A DNA stretch of 64,000 bases, from NCBI GenBank assembly GCA_050290265.1, contig JBNKHI010000003.1, positions 65,479 through 129,478 on the forward strand. The letters run 5' to 3'. Every line of letters starts with the position of its first letter. Position 1 is the first letter of the stretch. Of the stretch, positions 18,705 through 26,999 are shown in pieces. Both the position numbers and the translations under genes were made by a program. Source of the stretch: JBNKFV01 sp050290265. Lineage in GTDB: Bacteria; Pseudomonadota; Gammaproteobacteria; Pseudomonadales; Cellvibrionaceae. Under the pieces are notes generated by a model. It searched no databases. It saw only the letters and a program-made list of their open reading frames with translations, and had not been told where the DNA came from.

Positions 18705-19310
18705 TTAAAGTGTTTGGCTAAGTTGCAGGTAATTCTGATGTAGCCGCTCGACCTGCTTATCCAGTGTGCTCAGATCACCGCTATTGTCCAATATGTCATC
18801 CGCGTAACTCAACCTTTCGTTTCGACTTAGCTGTGCGTCCATTATTGCCTTTATCTGTGTCGTCGTTTGGTCGTCGCGTTGGCTGGCACGTTGTAATTGC
18901 ACAGGCTCAGGTACATCTACAACAGCTATTCTATCGACTTGTTTGTGGCCGCTAGTTTCTATCAGTAGTGGAGCGCTATAAATAGCGTAGAGGCCTGTGG
19001 CCTCTAGCAAGAGTTGTTTTGATCGGTCCCTAATTAGTGGGTGAAGAATACTTTCCACGAGAGCTTTTTTTTCTTCGTCGTTGAATATCAATGCTCTGAG
19101 TGCAGGACGGTTCAAACTGCCGTCATCTGAGAGAATATTACTGCCAAACGCGTCTGTCAGTCTTTGCAGGCCTTTGCTGCCAGGGTAAACGACTTCTCGT
19201 GCAACAATGTCAGCATCGACAACTGTCACGCCTCTTTTTTCGAAGCATTGTGTTGCCGCAGACTTTCCTGAGCCGATGCCGCCTGTCAGCCCAATTATCA
19301 GTTTAGCCAA
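18705..19310 (-). CDS. coaE: Dephospho-CoA kinase
   Basis: Phosphorylates the ribose 3'-OH of dephospho-CoA, the last step of coenzyme A synthesis. The protein has 201 residues with P-loop IGLTGGIGSGKSA at about residues 5-17 and the signatures VVDADIVAREVV and HPLIRDR. The start is TTG, preceded by GAGGGGG at good spacing. An in-frame stop just upstream excludes a longer product and no early ATG exists. The first in-frame residues match the family N-terminus, so the rare start is well supported. Confidence 0.96.
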   Translation of the reverse strand: MAKLIIGLTGGIGSGKSAATQCFEKRGVTVVDADIVAREVVYPGSKGLQRLTDAFGSNILSDDGSLNRPALRALIFNDEEKKALVESILHPLIRDRSKQLLLEATGLYAIYSAPLLIETSGHKQVDRIAVVDVPEPVQLQRASQRDDQTTTQIKAIMDAQLSRNERLSYADDILDNSGDLSTLDKQVERLHQNYLQLSQTL

Positions 19311-19330
19311 GATGCTACCCCCTCAATGCA

Positions 19331-19354
19331 AAACAGGCTTTGGAAAGCCTGTTT
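19331..19354 (-). terminator. Terminator-like hairpin between pilD and coaE
   Basis: AAACAGGCTT and AAGCCTGTTT form a 10-bp perfect stem with a 4-base loop. On the minus strand it is followed by a short T run (TTTTG). It lies between pilD and the coaE ribosome-binding site, so it probably ends or attenuates pilBCD transcription before coaE-yacG. Confidence 0.5.
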
Positions 19355-19393
19355 GGGTGCGCTAACGTATGCTTGTGATAAAACGAAAACTGC

Positions 19394-20257
19394 TTATCCA
19401 AGTCCTGCAAATTGCAGGTAGGTTTGGGTTATTTTATCGCCCCAAAGAAACGCGATCCATCCGGCAATGGCGAGATAAGGGCCAAAAGGTATAGGAATGT
19501 TTTTATCACGGCCCATAATCAGAATTCCCGCTATGCCAATGACGGCACCGACCAGTGATGAAAGGATAACGATGAGGGGCAGGGCTTGCCACCCCATCCA
19601 GGCACCCAAGGCTGCCAGTAGCTTAAAGTCGCCATATCCCATCCCTTCCTTACCGGTTATTGCTTTAAACAGCCAGAATACAGACCACAAAACGAGGTAG
19701 CCGGCAGCTGCGCCGATAACCGCATCGTCTAACTCGGCAAACATGCCCGAAAGGTTTACCAAAAGCCCTAGCCACAATAAAGGTAGTGTGAGATTGTCGG
19801 GCAATAGTTGGTGATCGATATCGATCACAGTTAAGGCTATGAGCGTCCAAGTCAGTATTAACGCCATAAAGAGTGGTACACCAACGGTAACCTGGGTTGC
19901 CAATAATGCACTTAGCAAGCCTGTTATCAACTCGATAATAGGGTAACGTATGGATATGCGGTTTTTACATTGCGAACATGCGCCTTTTAAAAACACATAA
20001 CTGAGGACAGGAATGTTCTCCCAGGGCTTGATACCATGCCCGCAGTGGGGGCAGGTAGAGTTGGGAACAATCAGATTAAAAGGCTTAGATTCTTCTGGGT
20101 TTTCCTGCCCAAGTAGTTCGCAACAATCCCGCTTCCATCCTCGCTCCAGCATAATAGGTATACGGTAGATAACCACGTTTAGAAAGCTGCCCACTAAAAG
20201 CCCAAAAATCAGGCAGGCAATAACAATATGAGAAAGTGCCAGCGTAAATGCATTCAT
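19394..20257 (-). CDS. pilD: Type IV prepilin peptidase / N-methyltransferase
   Basis: Inner-membrane aspartyl protease that cleaves the prepilin leader after Gly and N-methylates the new Phe1. The protein has 287 residues and about eight membrane segments. The first cytoplasmic loop has the two zinc CxxC pairs (C69/C72 and C94/C97), showing the full bifunctional form. Catalytic aspartates are in VIDIDHQLLPD (about 146/148) and GMGYGDFKLL (D210). Only 4 bases separate it from pilC. Confidence 0.96.
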   Translation of the reverse strand: MNAFTLALSHIVIACLIFGLLVGSFLNVVIYRIPIMLERGWKRDCCELLGQENPEESKPFNLIVPNSTCPHCGHGIKPWENIPVLSYVFLKGACSQCKNRISIRYPIIELITGLLSALLATQVTVGVPLFMALILTWTLIALTVIDIDHQLLPDNLTLPLLWLGLLVNLSGMFAELDDAVIGAAAGYLVLWSVFWLFKAITGKEGMGYGDFKLLAALGAWMGWQALPLIVILSSLVGAVIGIAGILIMGRDKNIPIPFGPYLAIAGWIAFLWGDKITQTYLQFAGLG

Positions 20258-20261
20258 AGAG

Positions 20262-21476
20262 TTAAATAACCTTGCCTATATTGAATATAGGTAGGTACAT
20301 GGCAATCATTAGACCGCCGACTAACACACCCAAGACTGCCATAATCATAGGTTCGAGTAACGTTGTAAGGTTATCCACCATGTCGTCCACGGAGTCTTCG
20401 TAAAAGCCGGCTACCTTATCCAGCATCTCATCTAGAGCGCCAGATTCTTCCCCAATTGCTGTCATTTGAAGTAGCATTGATGGAAAGAGGTTGGTAGCGC
20501 GCATAGACGTATTCATTTGGATGCCGGTAGATACATCGTCTCGAACACGCATGCAGCCTTTTTCATAAACTGAATTACCTGTTGCGCCCGCAACGGAGTC
20601 CAATGCTTCAATTAATGGAACACCAGCAGAAAAGGTTGTTGACAATGTTCTGGCAAACCTAGCGATAATCGATTCGTAAACAATTTTACCTATGATCGGC
20701 AGCTTTAGTGTTATCTTATCGACTTGCTCCGAGAAAGACTTGGAGCGCTTTCTAGCTTCAGTAAACGCAACAACAGAAGCGACTATACCCAGAAGCATTA
20801 TAAGCCACCAATCTTGCACGACTTCTGATATATGTAAAACGAAGAGGGTAAATGCTGGCAAGTCTGCCCCAAAGTTTGAAAATGTTTCTGCGAATTGTGG
20901 CACGACCTTTATTAACAATATAGCCGTTACCACTAGCGCGACAACTAATACTGCTATGGGATAAGTCATCGCTTTTTTAATTTTAGCTTTAACGGCCTCT
21001 GTTTTTTCTTTATATGTAGCAATTCTATCCAGCATAGTTTCCAGGGCGCCAGCCTGCTCACCCGCTTCCACCAGATTACAGAAAAGGTCGTCAAAGTACT
21101 TTGGATGTTTCTCAAGCGCACTCGCGAAGCTATTGCCAGAGGCAACTTCATCTCGAATTTGGTATAGCAGCTCGGTAACAGATTTATTATCACTGCCATC
21201 GGCAACAATCTCAAAACTTTGTACCAGTGGAACACCAGCTTTCATCATGGTCGCCATTTGACGGCTCAGGATAGCAATGTCCTGTGGCTTAATAGCTTTT
21301 TTTCCGCCACCAAATAAAGGCTTTGGTTTTTTTCTAACCTGGGTTGCTAAAATCCCTTGTTTACGCAGCTGAGCTTTGACTAGGGCAGCGCTGACACCAG
21401 TGATTTCGCTCTGGATCTTATTGCCCTTTTTATCAGTACCCTTGTAGATAAATACTTGATTTGTTTTTTCAGCCAT
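20262..21476 (-). CDS. pilC: Type IV pilus inner-membrane platform protein PilC
   Basis: Polytopic inner-membrane protein coupling the PilB ATPase to pilin assembly. The protein has 404 residues with two GspF/T2SF domains (about 65-195 and 270-395). Each has the LSRQMATMMKAGVPLVQSFEIV-type motif (second copy FARTLSTTFSAGVPLIEALDSVAGATGN), and three hydrophobic segments are visible. A GspF paralogue is the alternative, but neighbours PilB, PilD and PilA decide for PilC. Confidence 0.96.
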   Translation of the reverse strand: MAEKTNQVFIYKGTDKKGNKIQSEITGVSAALVKAQLRKQGILATQVRKKPKPLFGGGKKAIKPQDIAILSRQMATMMKAGVPLVQSFEIVADGSDNKSVTELLYQIRDEVASGNSFASALEKHPKYFDDLFCNLVEAGEQAGALETMLDRIATYKEKTEAVKAKIKKAMTYPIAVLVVALVVTAILLIKVVPQFAETFSNFGADLPAFTLFVLHISEVVQDWWLIMLLGIVASVVAFTEARKRSKSFSEQVDKITLKLPIIGKIVYESIIARFARTLSTTFSAGVPLIEALDSVAGATGNSVYEKGCMRVRDDVSTGIQMNTSMRATNLFPSMLLQMTAIGEESGALDEMLDKVAGFYEDSVDDMVDNLTTLLEPMIMAVLGVLVGGLMIAMYLPIFNIGKVI

Positions 21477-21571
21477 TGTGTGCCGCCCCTAAACAAGCGT
21501 TTGCATCATCCCATTGATAACAATTGGGGAGTTGTTTGTTCTGTTGGTAATACTCTATAACATAAATCGAT

Positions 21572-23296
21572 CTAGTCTTTGGTGACGCGATTTGCTTCCT
21601 CAAGACTCGTTACACCCATTGCAACCTTGCGTAGCGCTGATGTTCGTAAATTATTAAACCCTTCTTTGCGCGCTTGATCGGCAATAGTGATTGAATTTCC
21701 GCCCTCCATTATAAGCCGAGCAATCTCTGGGGTTATGCGAACCACTTCATAGACTCCCACTCGGCCTTTGTAGCCTTTGCTACATTTGTCACATCCTGTG
21801 GGATGAAATACCGTCCATTCTTCCTTGGGGATGGTTATTTGGTCGAAGCCTTCTTCAGTAAATATTTCGTCGGGGATGTCATCCGCAGGGCGCTTGCAGT
21901 GGTCACAGAGTTTTCGCGCTAAGCGTTGGGCGATAATTAGACTAACAGATGTTGCGACGTTAAACGCCGGGACACCCATATTGAGCAGGCGTGTCAATGT
22001 TTCTGGGGCGCTATTCGTGTGCAGAGTTGATAATACCAAGTGTCCGGTTTGTGCTGCTTTAATGGCAATTTCCGCCGTTTCCAAATCACGAATCTCACCA
22101 ACCATGACAATGTCGGGGTCTTGTCGCAAAAAGGAGCGCAATGCTTCCGCAAAGGTCAGCCCAACTTTGGTATTCATATTGACCTGGTTAATGCCTTCCA
22201 AGTTTATTTCTACTGGGTCTTCCGCTGTTGAAATGTTGGTTTCGGGGGTATTCAAAATATTCAGGCCGGTATATAGCGATACGGTTTTACCGGAGCCTGT
22301 AGGCCCCGTAACGAGAATCATACCCTGAGGTTGTTTTAGTGCGTCTAAATACAGTTTCTTCTGTTTCTCTTCATAACCCAGCGCATCAATACCCAGCTTT
22401 GCACTGGAAGGATCGAGAATACGTAAAACGATCTTTTCACCAAAAAGCGTTGGTAAGCTGTTAACACGAAAATCGATGGCACGAGTTTTCGATATCTTCA
22501 TCTTAATGCGGCCATCTTGTGGGACGCGGCGCTCAGAGATGTCCATTCTGGACATCACTTTCAGTCTGGCGGCTAGACGTGTTGCCAAATTAACCGGGGG
22601 TTTTGCTACTTCCTGGAGAATACCGTCGGTACGAAAACGCACTCGGTAAGCTTTTTCATAGGGTTCGAAGTGGATATCTGAAGCGCCGCCACGAATAGCG
22701 TCCAGTAATATCTTATTAATAAATCTGACGATGGGTGCTTCATCAGCTTCTGACACCCCGTCTTCAGGGGGAGCGTTCTCGTCAACAGCTTGAATGTCCA
22801 GGTCTTCAAGGTCTTCGTCAAAGTCTCCTAGGCTGCCGCTAATCGCGTCTTCTTCAGCTTGTAAGTATACTTCCAGAGCTTGAATTAATTTATCTGCTTC
22901 GACTAATACTGGCTCTGTAGTGATGCCAGTATTAAATTTAATTTCATCTAGCGCATGCAGATTCGTAGGGTCTGCTACAGCGACAAATAGCCTGTTCCCC
23001 CGGCGAAATAGCGGTAGAGAGTGGTGCTTGCGAATGAGTTTTTGGTCGACTAAACCTTTCGGGATGCTCTCAGTATTAAAGCTGCCCAGATCCATTACTG
23101 GCGTGCCGAATTCATCAGACACAGCAAGAGCCATCTGTGTAGCGTCGACTAGTTCATTCTTAACAATGTAAAGAGCTAGTGGTTGTTTATCCCGGCGGCA
23201 CTCATCGATTGCATTTAACATCTGTTCTTGCTCTATTAAACCATCGTTGACCAAGCGTTTGGCCAAGCCACTAAGGTTAGGCGCCGATACATTCAT
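21572..23296 (-). CDS. pilB: Type IV pilus extension ATPase PilB
   Basis: Hexameric cytoplasmic ATPase powering pilus extension. The protein has 574 residues: a GspE N-terminal (MshEN-like) domain at about 1-150, an acidic linker (about 150-185), and a T2SSE ATPase domain. Walker A is GPTGSGKT at 331-338; the Asp box, Walker B (DPDIVMVGEIRDLETAEIA) and His box (TGHLVLSTLHTN) follow. A C-terminal zinc module has paired CxxC motifs (CDHCKRP and CDKCSKGYKGR). It is divergent from pilA and probably heads the pilBCD operon. Confidence 0.97.
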   Translation of the reverse strand: MNVSAPNLSGLAKRLVNDGLIEQEQMLNAIDECRRDKQPLALYIVKNELVDATQMALAVSDEFGTPVMDLGSFNTESIPKGLVDQKLIRKHHSLPLFRRGNRLFVAVADPTNLHALDEIKFNTGITTEPVLVEADKLIQALEVYLQAEEDAISGSLGDFDEDLEDLDIQAVDENAPPEDGVSEADEAPIVRFINKILLDAIRGGASDIHFEPYEKAYRVRFRTDGILQEVAKPPVNLATRLAARLKVMSRMDISERRVPQDGRIKMKISKTRAIDFRVNSLPTLFGEKIVLRILDPSSAKLGIDALGYEEKQKKLYLDALKQPQGMILVTGPTGSGKTVSLYTGLNILNTPETNISTAEDPVEINLEGINQVNMNTKVGLTFAEALRSFLRQDPDIVMVGEIRDLETAEIAIKAAQTGHLVLSTLHTNSAPETLTRLLNMGVPAFNVATSVSLIIAQRLARKLCDHCKRPADDIPDEIFTEEGFDQITIPKEEWTVFHPTGCDKCSKGYKGRVGVYEVVRITPEIARLIMEGGNSITIADQARKEGFNNLRTSALRKVAMGVTSLEEANRVTKD

Positions 23297-23552
23297 GGGA
23301 ATTCCTTGAGCATGCTGTGTGCAAAAATAAACAAGTTGTTTTTAATCTTAAAAAATAGTTGAAGTCTTTTAGCTAACTTACTGTTATTGCTGGTTAAATT
23401 GAGTACAAGTTAAACTGTAACCTATAACATAGATATAGTATAGCCTTGAGTTAAGCTGGGTAGGTACAATCATTTTGTATACTTGAATGTAAGGGGCTTG
23501 TAATGCTGGCGCAAAAATCAACGGTGGCTAGGTAAGGATGAACGGCTGAAAA
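23297..23552. other. pilB-pilA divergent intergenic region, proximal half
   Basis: AT-rich non-coding DNA between the divergent pilB and pilA genes. It must hold the pilB promoter on the minus strand, but I could not pick a convincing -35/-10 pair. The pilA control elements are listed separately. Confidence 0.5.
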
Positions 23553-23590
23553 TGTGACAAAAAATGTCAGTCTCTGACGCTGCTCGGACA
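23553..23590 (+). promoter_or_regulatory. Possible PilR-type operator upstream of pilA
   Basis: TGACA at 23555-23559 and TGTCA at 23565-23569 form an inverted repeat, followed by TGAC at 23575-23578 and GGACA at 23586-23590. PilR of Pseudomonas binds repeated TGTC-type sites upstream of the pilA sigma-54 promoter. The spacing, about 100-135 bases before the -24 element, suits an enhancer-binding protein. No pilSR genes lie in this window. Confidence 0.35.
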
Positions 23591-23689
23591 AATGTTACAG
23601 GCCGTGCCGGTTGGTGGTGGTGAGTTGTTAGTTCTTTTTTTTTAAAAAATCACATAAAAAACAGTAGGTTAACGATTTTAATTGCAAGT

Positions 23690-23705
23690 TGGCATGGCCG
23701 CTGCA
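23690..23705 (+). promoter_or_regulatory. Sigma-54 (-24/-12) promoter of pilA
   Basis: TGGCATGGCCGCTGCA matches the RpoN consensus TGGCACN5TTGCA with two substitutions and keeps the invariant GG and GC exactly 10 bases apart. Expected transcription start is near 23716, leaving a leader of about 67 bases before the pilA ATG. RpoN control of pilA by PilS/PilR is established in Pseudomonas. Confidence 0.8.
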
Positions 23706-23782
23706 GTTTCATAAGCAGTTTTACGGAATTCTTCCCCGAACGTGTAAAACAGTTTAACTCCATAATATTGAGGAATTTGCAT

Positions 23783-24235
23783 ATGAAGAATCTAAAGAGC
23801 GCTCAAAAAGGTTTTACCTTAATTGAGTTAATGATCGTAGTTGCCATCATTGGTATTTTAGCTGCAGTTGCTTTGCCTGCCTACCAACAGTACTCGGATA
23901 AATCTAAATACGCCGAAGTGGTGCTGGCAACTTCAGGAATGAAGGCGGCTGTTGAGGTTTGTTCTCAAACGGTTGCTACAAGTTCTGCTACCTACATTGC
24001 TAGTTGCATTAACGGTGGTGGCGGTGGAGTTATCGATGTAGGTGCTTCTGGTTATGTAACTAGTGTTGTGTCTAGTGGTGCTGGTGCAGTTGTGACTCTT
24101 ACCGCTACTGGTAATGGTACATTCAATGGTACGGCGAATCCTACTTACATTTTGGATGGTACTAGGGCTGCTAATGGACAGGTTACTTGGGCCAGAAACG
24201 CAGGTTCAACTTGTATAGCTGCTGGTGTTTGCTAG
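23783..24235 (+). CDS. pilA: Type IV major pilin PilA
   Basis: Structural subunit of the type IV pilus. ATG 23783 with GAGGA at spacing 8 gives 150 residues; a TTG at 23768 is an unlikely start. The short basic leader MKNLKSAQKG is cleaved before F, followed by the class IVa N-terminus FTLIELMIVVAIIGILAAVALPAY with Glu5 present. Cys residues at VEVCSQ and ASC, and at the end (GSTCIAAGVC), suggest disulfides including a C-terminal D-loop. The globular region is short and rich in Gly, Thr and Val. It could be a minor pilin, but the sigma-54 promoter, terminator and position favour the major one. Confidence 0.95.
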   Translation: MKNLKSAQKGFTLIELMIVVAIIGILAAVALPAYQQYSDKSKYAEVVLATSGMKAAVEVCSQTVATSSATYIASCINGGGGGVIDVGASGYVTSVVSSGAGAVVTLTATGNGTFNGTANPTYILDGTRAANGQVTWARNAGSTCIAAGVC

Positions 24236-24255
24236 AGTTAAAAATGTTCCAATCG

Positions 24256-24285
24256 AAAGGCTGCATGTAATGTGCAGCCTTTTTT
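24256..24285 (+). terminator. Intrinsic terminator of pilA
   Basis: AAAGGCTGCA and TGCAGCCTTT form a 10-bp perfect stem with a 7-base loop, running into six T. It lies 20 bases after the pilA stop. Confidence 0.92.
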
Positions 24286-24385
24286 GTTGTCTGCAATACA
24301 AAGTAGTTTTTATTTATGAGTCTCTTAATTTGTAGTGGGACTTTTAGTTTGTAGCATCACGGCTAGCTGTTTGTTTTGATTTCAA

Positions 24386-24422
24386 CGCTGGCACCTTTAT
24401 CAGATGGTCAGCGCACTTTTTT
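24386..24422 (+). terminator. Second terminator-like hairpin downstream of pilA
   Basis: CGCTG-GC-ACC pairs with GGT-CAGCG (8 bp with a 2-base bulge), followed by CAC and six T. No gene lies on + between this and the pilA terminator, so it may be a backup terminator or the end of a small RNA from 24290-24422. There is no direct evidence for such an RNA. Confidence 0.35.
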
Positions 24423-24459
24423 CAGCTAGATCTGTAAGGTGGGGTCGAAATTTCTATAT

Positions 24460-25326
24460 TTATCTTGGTTGCACTGAGACCCGCATCGACAAATCCACAG
24501 CCTTCACATCCTTCGTTAACGCGCCAATCGAAATATAATCCACTCCTGTTTCCGCAATTCCCAGTAACGTTATGTCGGTTACACCACCAGATGCTTCTAG
24601 CTTGGCTTTGCCTTTATTGCGTTGTACTGCTGTCCGCATATCGTCCAAAGAAAAATTATCGAGCATAATAATATCGGCACCGGCGTCCAATGCTTCTTCA
24701 AATTCGGTTAAATCTTCAACTTCGACTTCAACAGGTTTGCCGGGGGCATTATGTTTTGCGGTACTGACGGCGTTAGCGATACTGCCGCAGGCAGCGATAT
24801 GGTTTTCTTTGATCAGGAATGCATCGAAGAGGCCTATGCGATGGTTAAAGCAGTTGCCGCAGGTGACTGCATATTTTTGCGCGGTACGTAAGCCGGGGAT
24901 GGTTTTACGAGTATCCAGTAACTTTACCGATGTCGAGCCGACGATACCCGCATAGTGCTGGCAGCGCGTGGCAACGCCAGACAATAGCTGCAAAAAATTC
25001 AATGCAGCACGTTCGCCAGTTAACAGGCTTCGAGCTTTACCTTGAAGTGTAAAGAGTACAGTATTGGCTTTAACGGCTTCGCCATCAGTGACATTCCAGT
25101 TCACGGCTACGTCAGGGTCTAGTTGCTTAAATACTTCATTGACCCAAGCTTGACCGGCAATAACGCAATCTTCACGGGTGATTATTCTAGCTTCAGCGAC
25201 CTGCTCGTTTGGTATCAGTTGGGCAGTAATGTCGCCACTGCCAATGTCTTCGGCTAATGCAAGCGTTGCGTTAGCAATGATGTCTTGAGCGAGTGTCGGT
25301 AAATTTTCGGGAAGCGTGTTTGCCAT
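24460..25326 (-). CDS. nadC: Nicotinate-nucleotide pyrophosphorylase (carboxylating)
   Basis: Quinolinate phosphoribosyltransferase of de novo NAD synthesis. ATG 25326 (MANTLPENL) gives 288 residues, typical for the family; a TTG 30 bases upstream is less likely. Motifs: EDIGSGDITAQLI near the N-terminus, GERAALNFLQLLSGVAT, DTRKTIPGLRTAQKYAVTCGNCFNHRIGL (substrate-binding Arg/His/Lys), EVEVEDLTEFEEALDAGADIIMLDN, and EASGGV with DYISIGALTKDVKAVDLSMR. Adjacent to pilA as in Pseudomonas, but without the tRNA-Thr or ampDE found there. Confidence 0.97.
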   Translation of the reverse strand: MANTLPENLPTLAQDIIANATLALAEDIGSGDITAQLIPNEQVAEARIITREDCVIAGQAWVNEVFKQLDPDVAVNWNVTDGEAVKANTVLFTLQGKARSLLTGERAALNFLQLLSGVATRCQHYAGIVGSTSVKLLDTRKTIPGLRTAQKYAVTCGNCFNHRIGLFDAFLIKENHIAACGSIANAVSTAKHNAPGKPVEVEVEDLTEFEEALDAGADIIMLDNFSLDDMRTAVQRNKGKAKLEASGGVTDITLLGIAETGVDYISIGALTKDVKAVDLSMRVSVQPR

Positions 25327-25601
25327 AAGCTTTATGCCTGTATCCGGAACAATCAAAGTGGGTAATTGGAAAGTGGGGCGGATTTTAGCAATTTTCAGGG
25401 CGTTGTGGCGACCTATTGAGGTGTTCGGGGTAAATTAAGCGATAATTGTCTACCAGAGCTTACTCTGGATTTTGTGAATACTTGGTTTTTGCAACTTCTT
25501 GAAAATAAAGGCTTTATTTGTAGCTCGATTGACTGTTGTGCCTGGGTTACTTATGCTGCTGCCCGCTTACTGTTAATTTCTTTGTTTAGGATGTTTCCCC
25601 T

Positions 25602-26084
25602 ATGCCGTCGTTTGATATTGTTTCAGAGGTTGATAAGCACACACTCACTAATGCGGTGGACCAAGCTAATCGTGTGGTGAGTACACGGTTTGATTTTAAA
25701 GGTGTCGATGCCAGTTTTGATCGTAATGAGTATTTGGTGACGCTAAAGGCGGATGCGGAGTTTCAGCTCGAGCAGATGATGGATATTTTAAGGTCGAGTT
25801 TGGTGAAAAACGCTATTGATATCAGTTGCCTGGAAAAGAAAAATGTTCAGGGTACTGGCAAGCAAGTGCGCTTGGAGGTGGTTGTGCGCACTGGTTTGGA
25901 TTCTGATTTGTGCCGTAAAATTGTCAAAATAATTAAAGATAAAAAATTAAAGGTACAGGCTCAGGTTCAGGGAGATCAAGTGCGCGTAACGGGTAAAAAG
26001 CGTGATGACTTGCAGTCGGTTATTGCAGTATTACGCGCTGAAGAATTAGGAATGCCTATGCAGTTTACCAATTTTCGTGATTAG
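25602..26084 (+). CDS. yajQ: YajQ-family nucleotide-binding protein
   Basis: Conserved 160-residue cytoplasmic protein (UPF0234). Full-length hallmark sequence: PSFDIVSEVD at the start, RFDFKGVDASFDRN, a conserved central part, IVKIIKDKKLKVQAQVQGDQVRVTGKKRDDLQ and MPMQFTNFRD at the end. Family members bind nucleotides, and a Xanthomonas homologue has been reported as a cyclic di-GMP effector. Whether this one acts that way is unknown, though a GGDEF-EAL protein is encoded at 46249. It stands alone with its own terminator. Confidence 0.93.
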   Translation: MPSFDIVSEVDKHTLTNAVDQANRVVSTRFDFKGVDASFDRNEYLVTLKADAEFQLEQMMDILRSSLVKNAIDISCLEKKNVQGTGKQVRLEVVVRTGLDSDLCRKIVKIIKDKKLKVQAQVQGDQVRVTGKKRDDLQSVIAVLRAEELGMPMQFTNFRD

Positions 26085-26157
26085 CCTGATTTCTGTGTGA
26101 AGAGTCGGGCGAGGTTTCAAGTAATCTGCTGACACAAGAAGGGTGGTTAGAGCAATT

Positions 26158-26195
26158 AAGGGTGACAGGCATAATATTGTGCTGGTCACCCTTTT
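26158..26195 (+). terminator. Intrinsic terminator after yajQ
   Basis: AAGGGTGAC and GTCACCCTT form a 9-bp perfect stem around an 18-base loop with additional imperfect pairing, followed by TT. It lies 73 bases after the yajQ stop and could serve convergent folM transcripts as well. Confidence 0.65.
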
Positions 26196-26249
26196 CGTAT
26201 TGTGCTTTTAATGAGATAAGTCTGTTAGATGCGTTTCTCAAGTTATTGC

Positions 26250-26999
26250 CTAATGAGATACGCTACGTCCGCCGTCTACAGCTATGATTTGCCCCGTTAC
26301 ATAGGGTGCTTTGGTGGCAAGAAATATCACAGTGTTAGCGATATCTTCTGCCACGCCTGTGCGTTGCATGGGGATTTTGTCGAGTATGTCTTTCTTTTGT
26401 GCCTCGTTCACTTCGGCCAAGCTTTCCGGCCACATGATGGCGCCAGGTGCGATGCCGTTGACCCGAACGTAGGGCGCCAAATCTTTGGCCAGTGATTTGG
26501 TGAGCATGACATTGGCGGCTTTGGCCATACAGTAGATAGTGTGGTTGGCTAATGGCCTGTCTGCATGAATGTCCGCAATATTTATAACGCAGCCGCGTTC
26601 AGCTTTCAGTGTTGATAACAGCGCCTGCGTTAAAAAGAAGGGCGCTTTCGCATTGCTGTTCATTAAATCATTCCACTGAGCTTCAGTGGCGTTGGGTAAT
26701 GTGGTGGGGTAAAAACTGGAGGCGTTGTTAATTAATAATGAAATCTTACCCCAGACGATTTTCGCATTGGCAGCCAGTAGATCGATATCGTCCAGAGAGT
26801 TTAGGTTGGCGTGCAAGGATATGGCGCTGTTACTGCGGATACTATTGAGTTCGTGAACTAAACGTTCCGCGCTTGCTTTATTGTTGCGGTATTGAATGAT
26901 CACGTTGTAGTTTTCGGCATGTAATAAACGTGCAGTGGTAGCGCCAATCCGGCGCGCAGCGCCGGTGATGAGTGCAACAGGCTGAGATACTTCTAACAT
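26250..26999 (-). CDS. FolM-like pteridine reductase (SDR family)
   Basis: Short-chain dehydrogenase of 249 residues from ATG 26999 (MLEVSQPVALITG). The cofactor loop is TGAARRIG rather than TGxxxGxG; TGxxxRxG is the mark of pteridine and dihydromonapterin reductases using NADPH. The catalytic Tyr-Lys pair is in IYCMAKAANVML. NNASSFYP and GRSVSH-type ends also fit FolM/PTR1. The longer frame to 27212 overlaps cca and is not used. The ATG overlaps the cca stop by 7 bases, so the two are co-transcribed. Confidence 0.85.
   Translation of the reverse strand: MLEVSQPVALITGAARRIGATTARLLHAENYNVIIQYRNNKASAERLVHELNSIRSNSAISLHANLNSLDDIDLLAANAKIVWGKISLLINNASSFYPTTLPNATEAQWNDLMNSNAKAPFFLTQALLSTLKAERGCVINIADIHADRPLANHTIYCMAKAANVMLTKSLAKDLAPYVRVNGIAPGAIMWPESLAEVNEAQKKDILDKIPMQRTGVAEDIANTVIFLATKAPYVTGQIIAVDGGRSVSH

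Noticed and set aside
24236..24459. Search for the tRNA-Thr found between pilA and nadC in Pseudomonas
   Set aside because: No cloverleaf, TTCRA or CCA end seen; only two hairpins with T runs.
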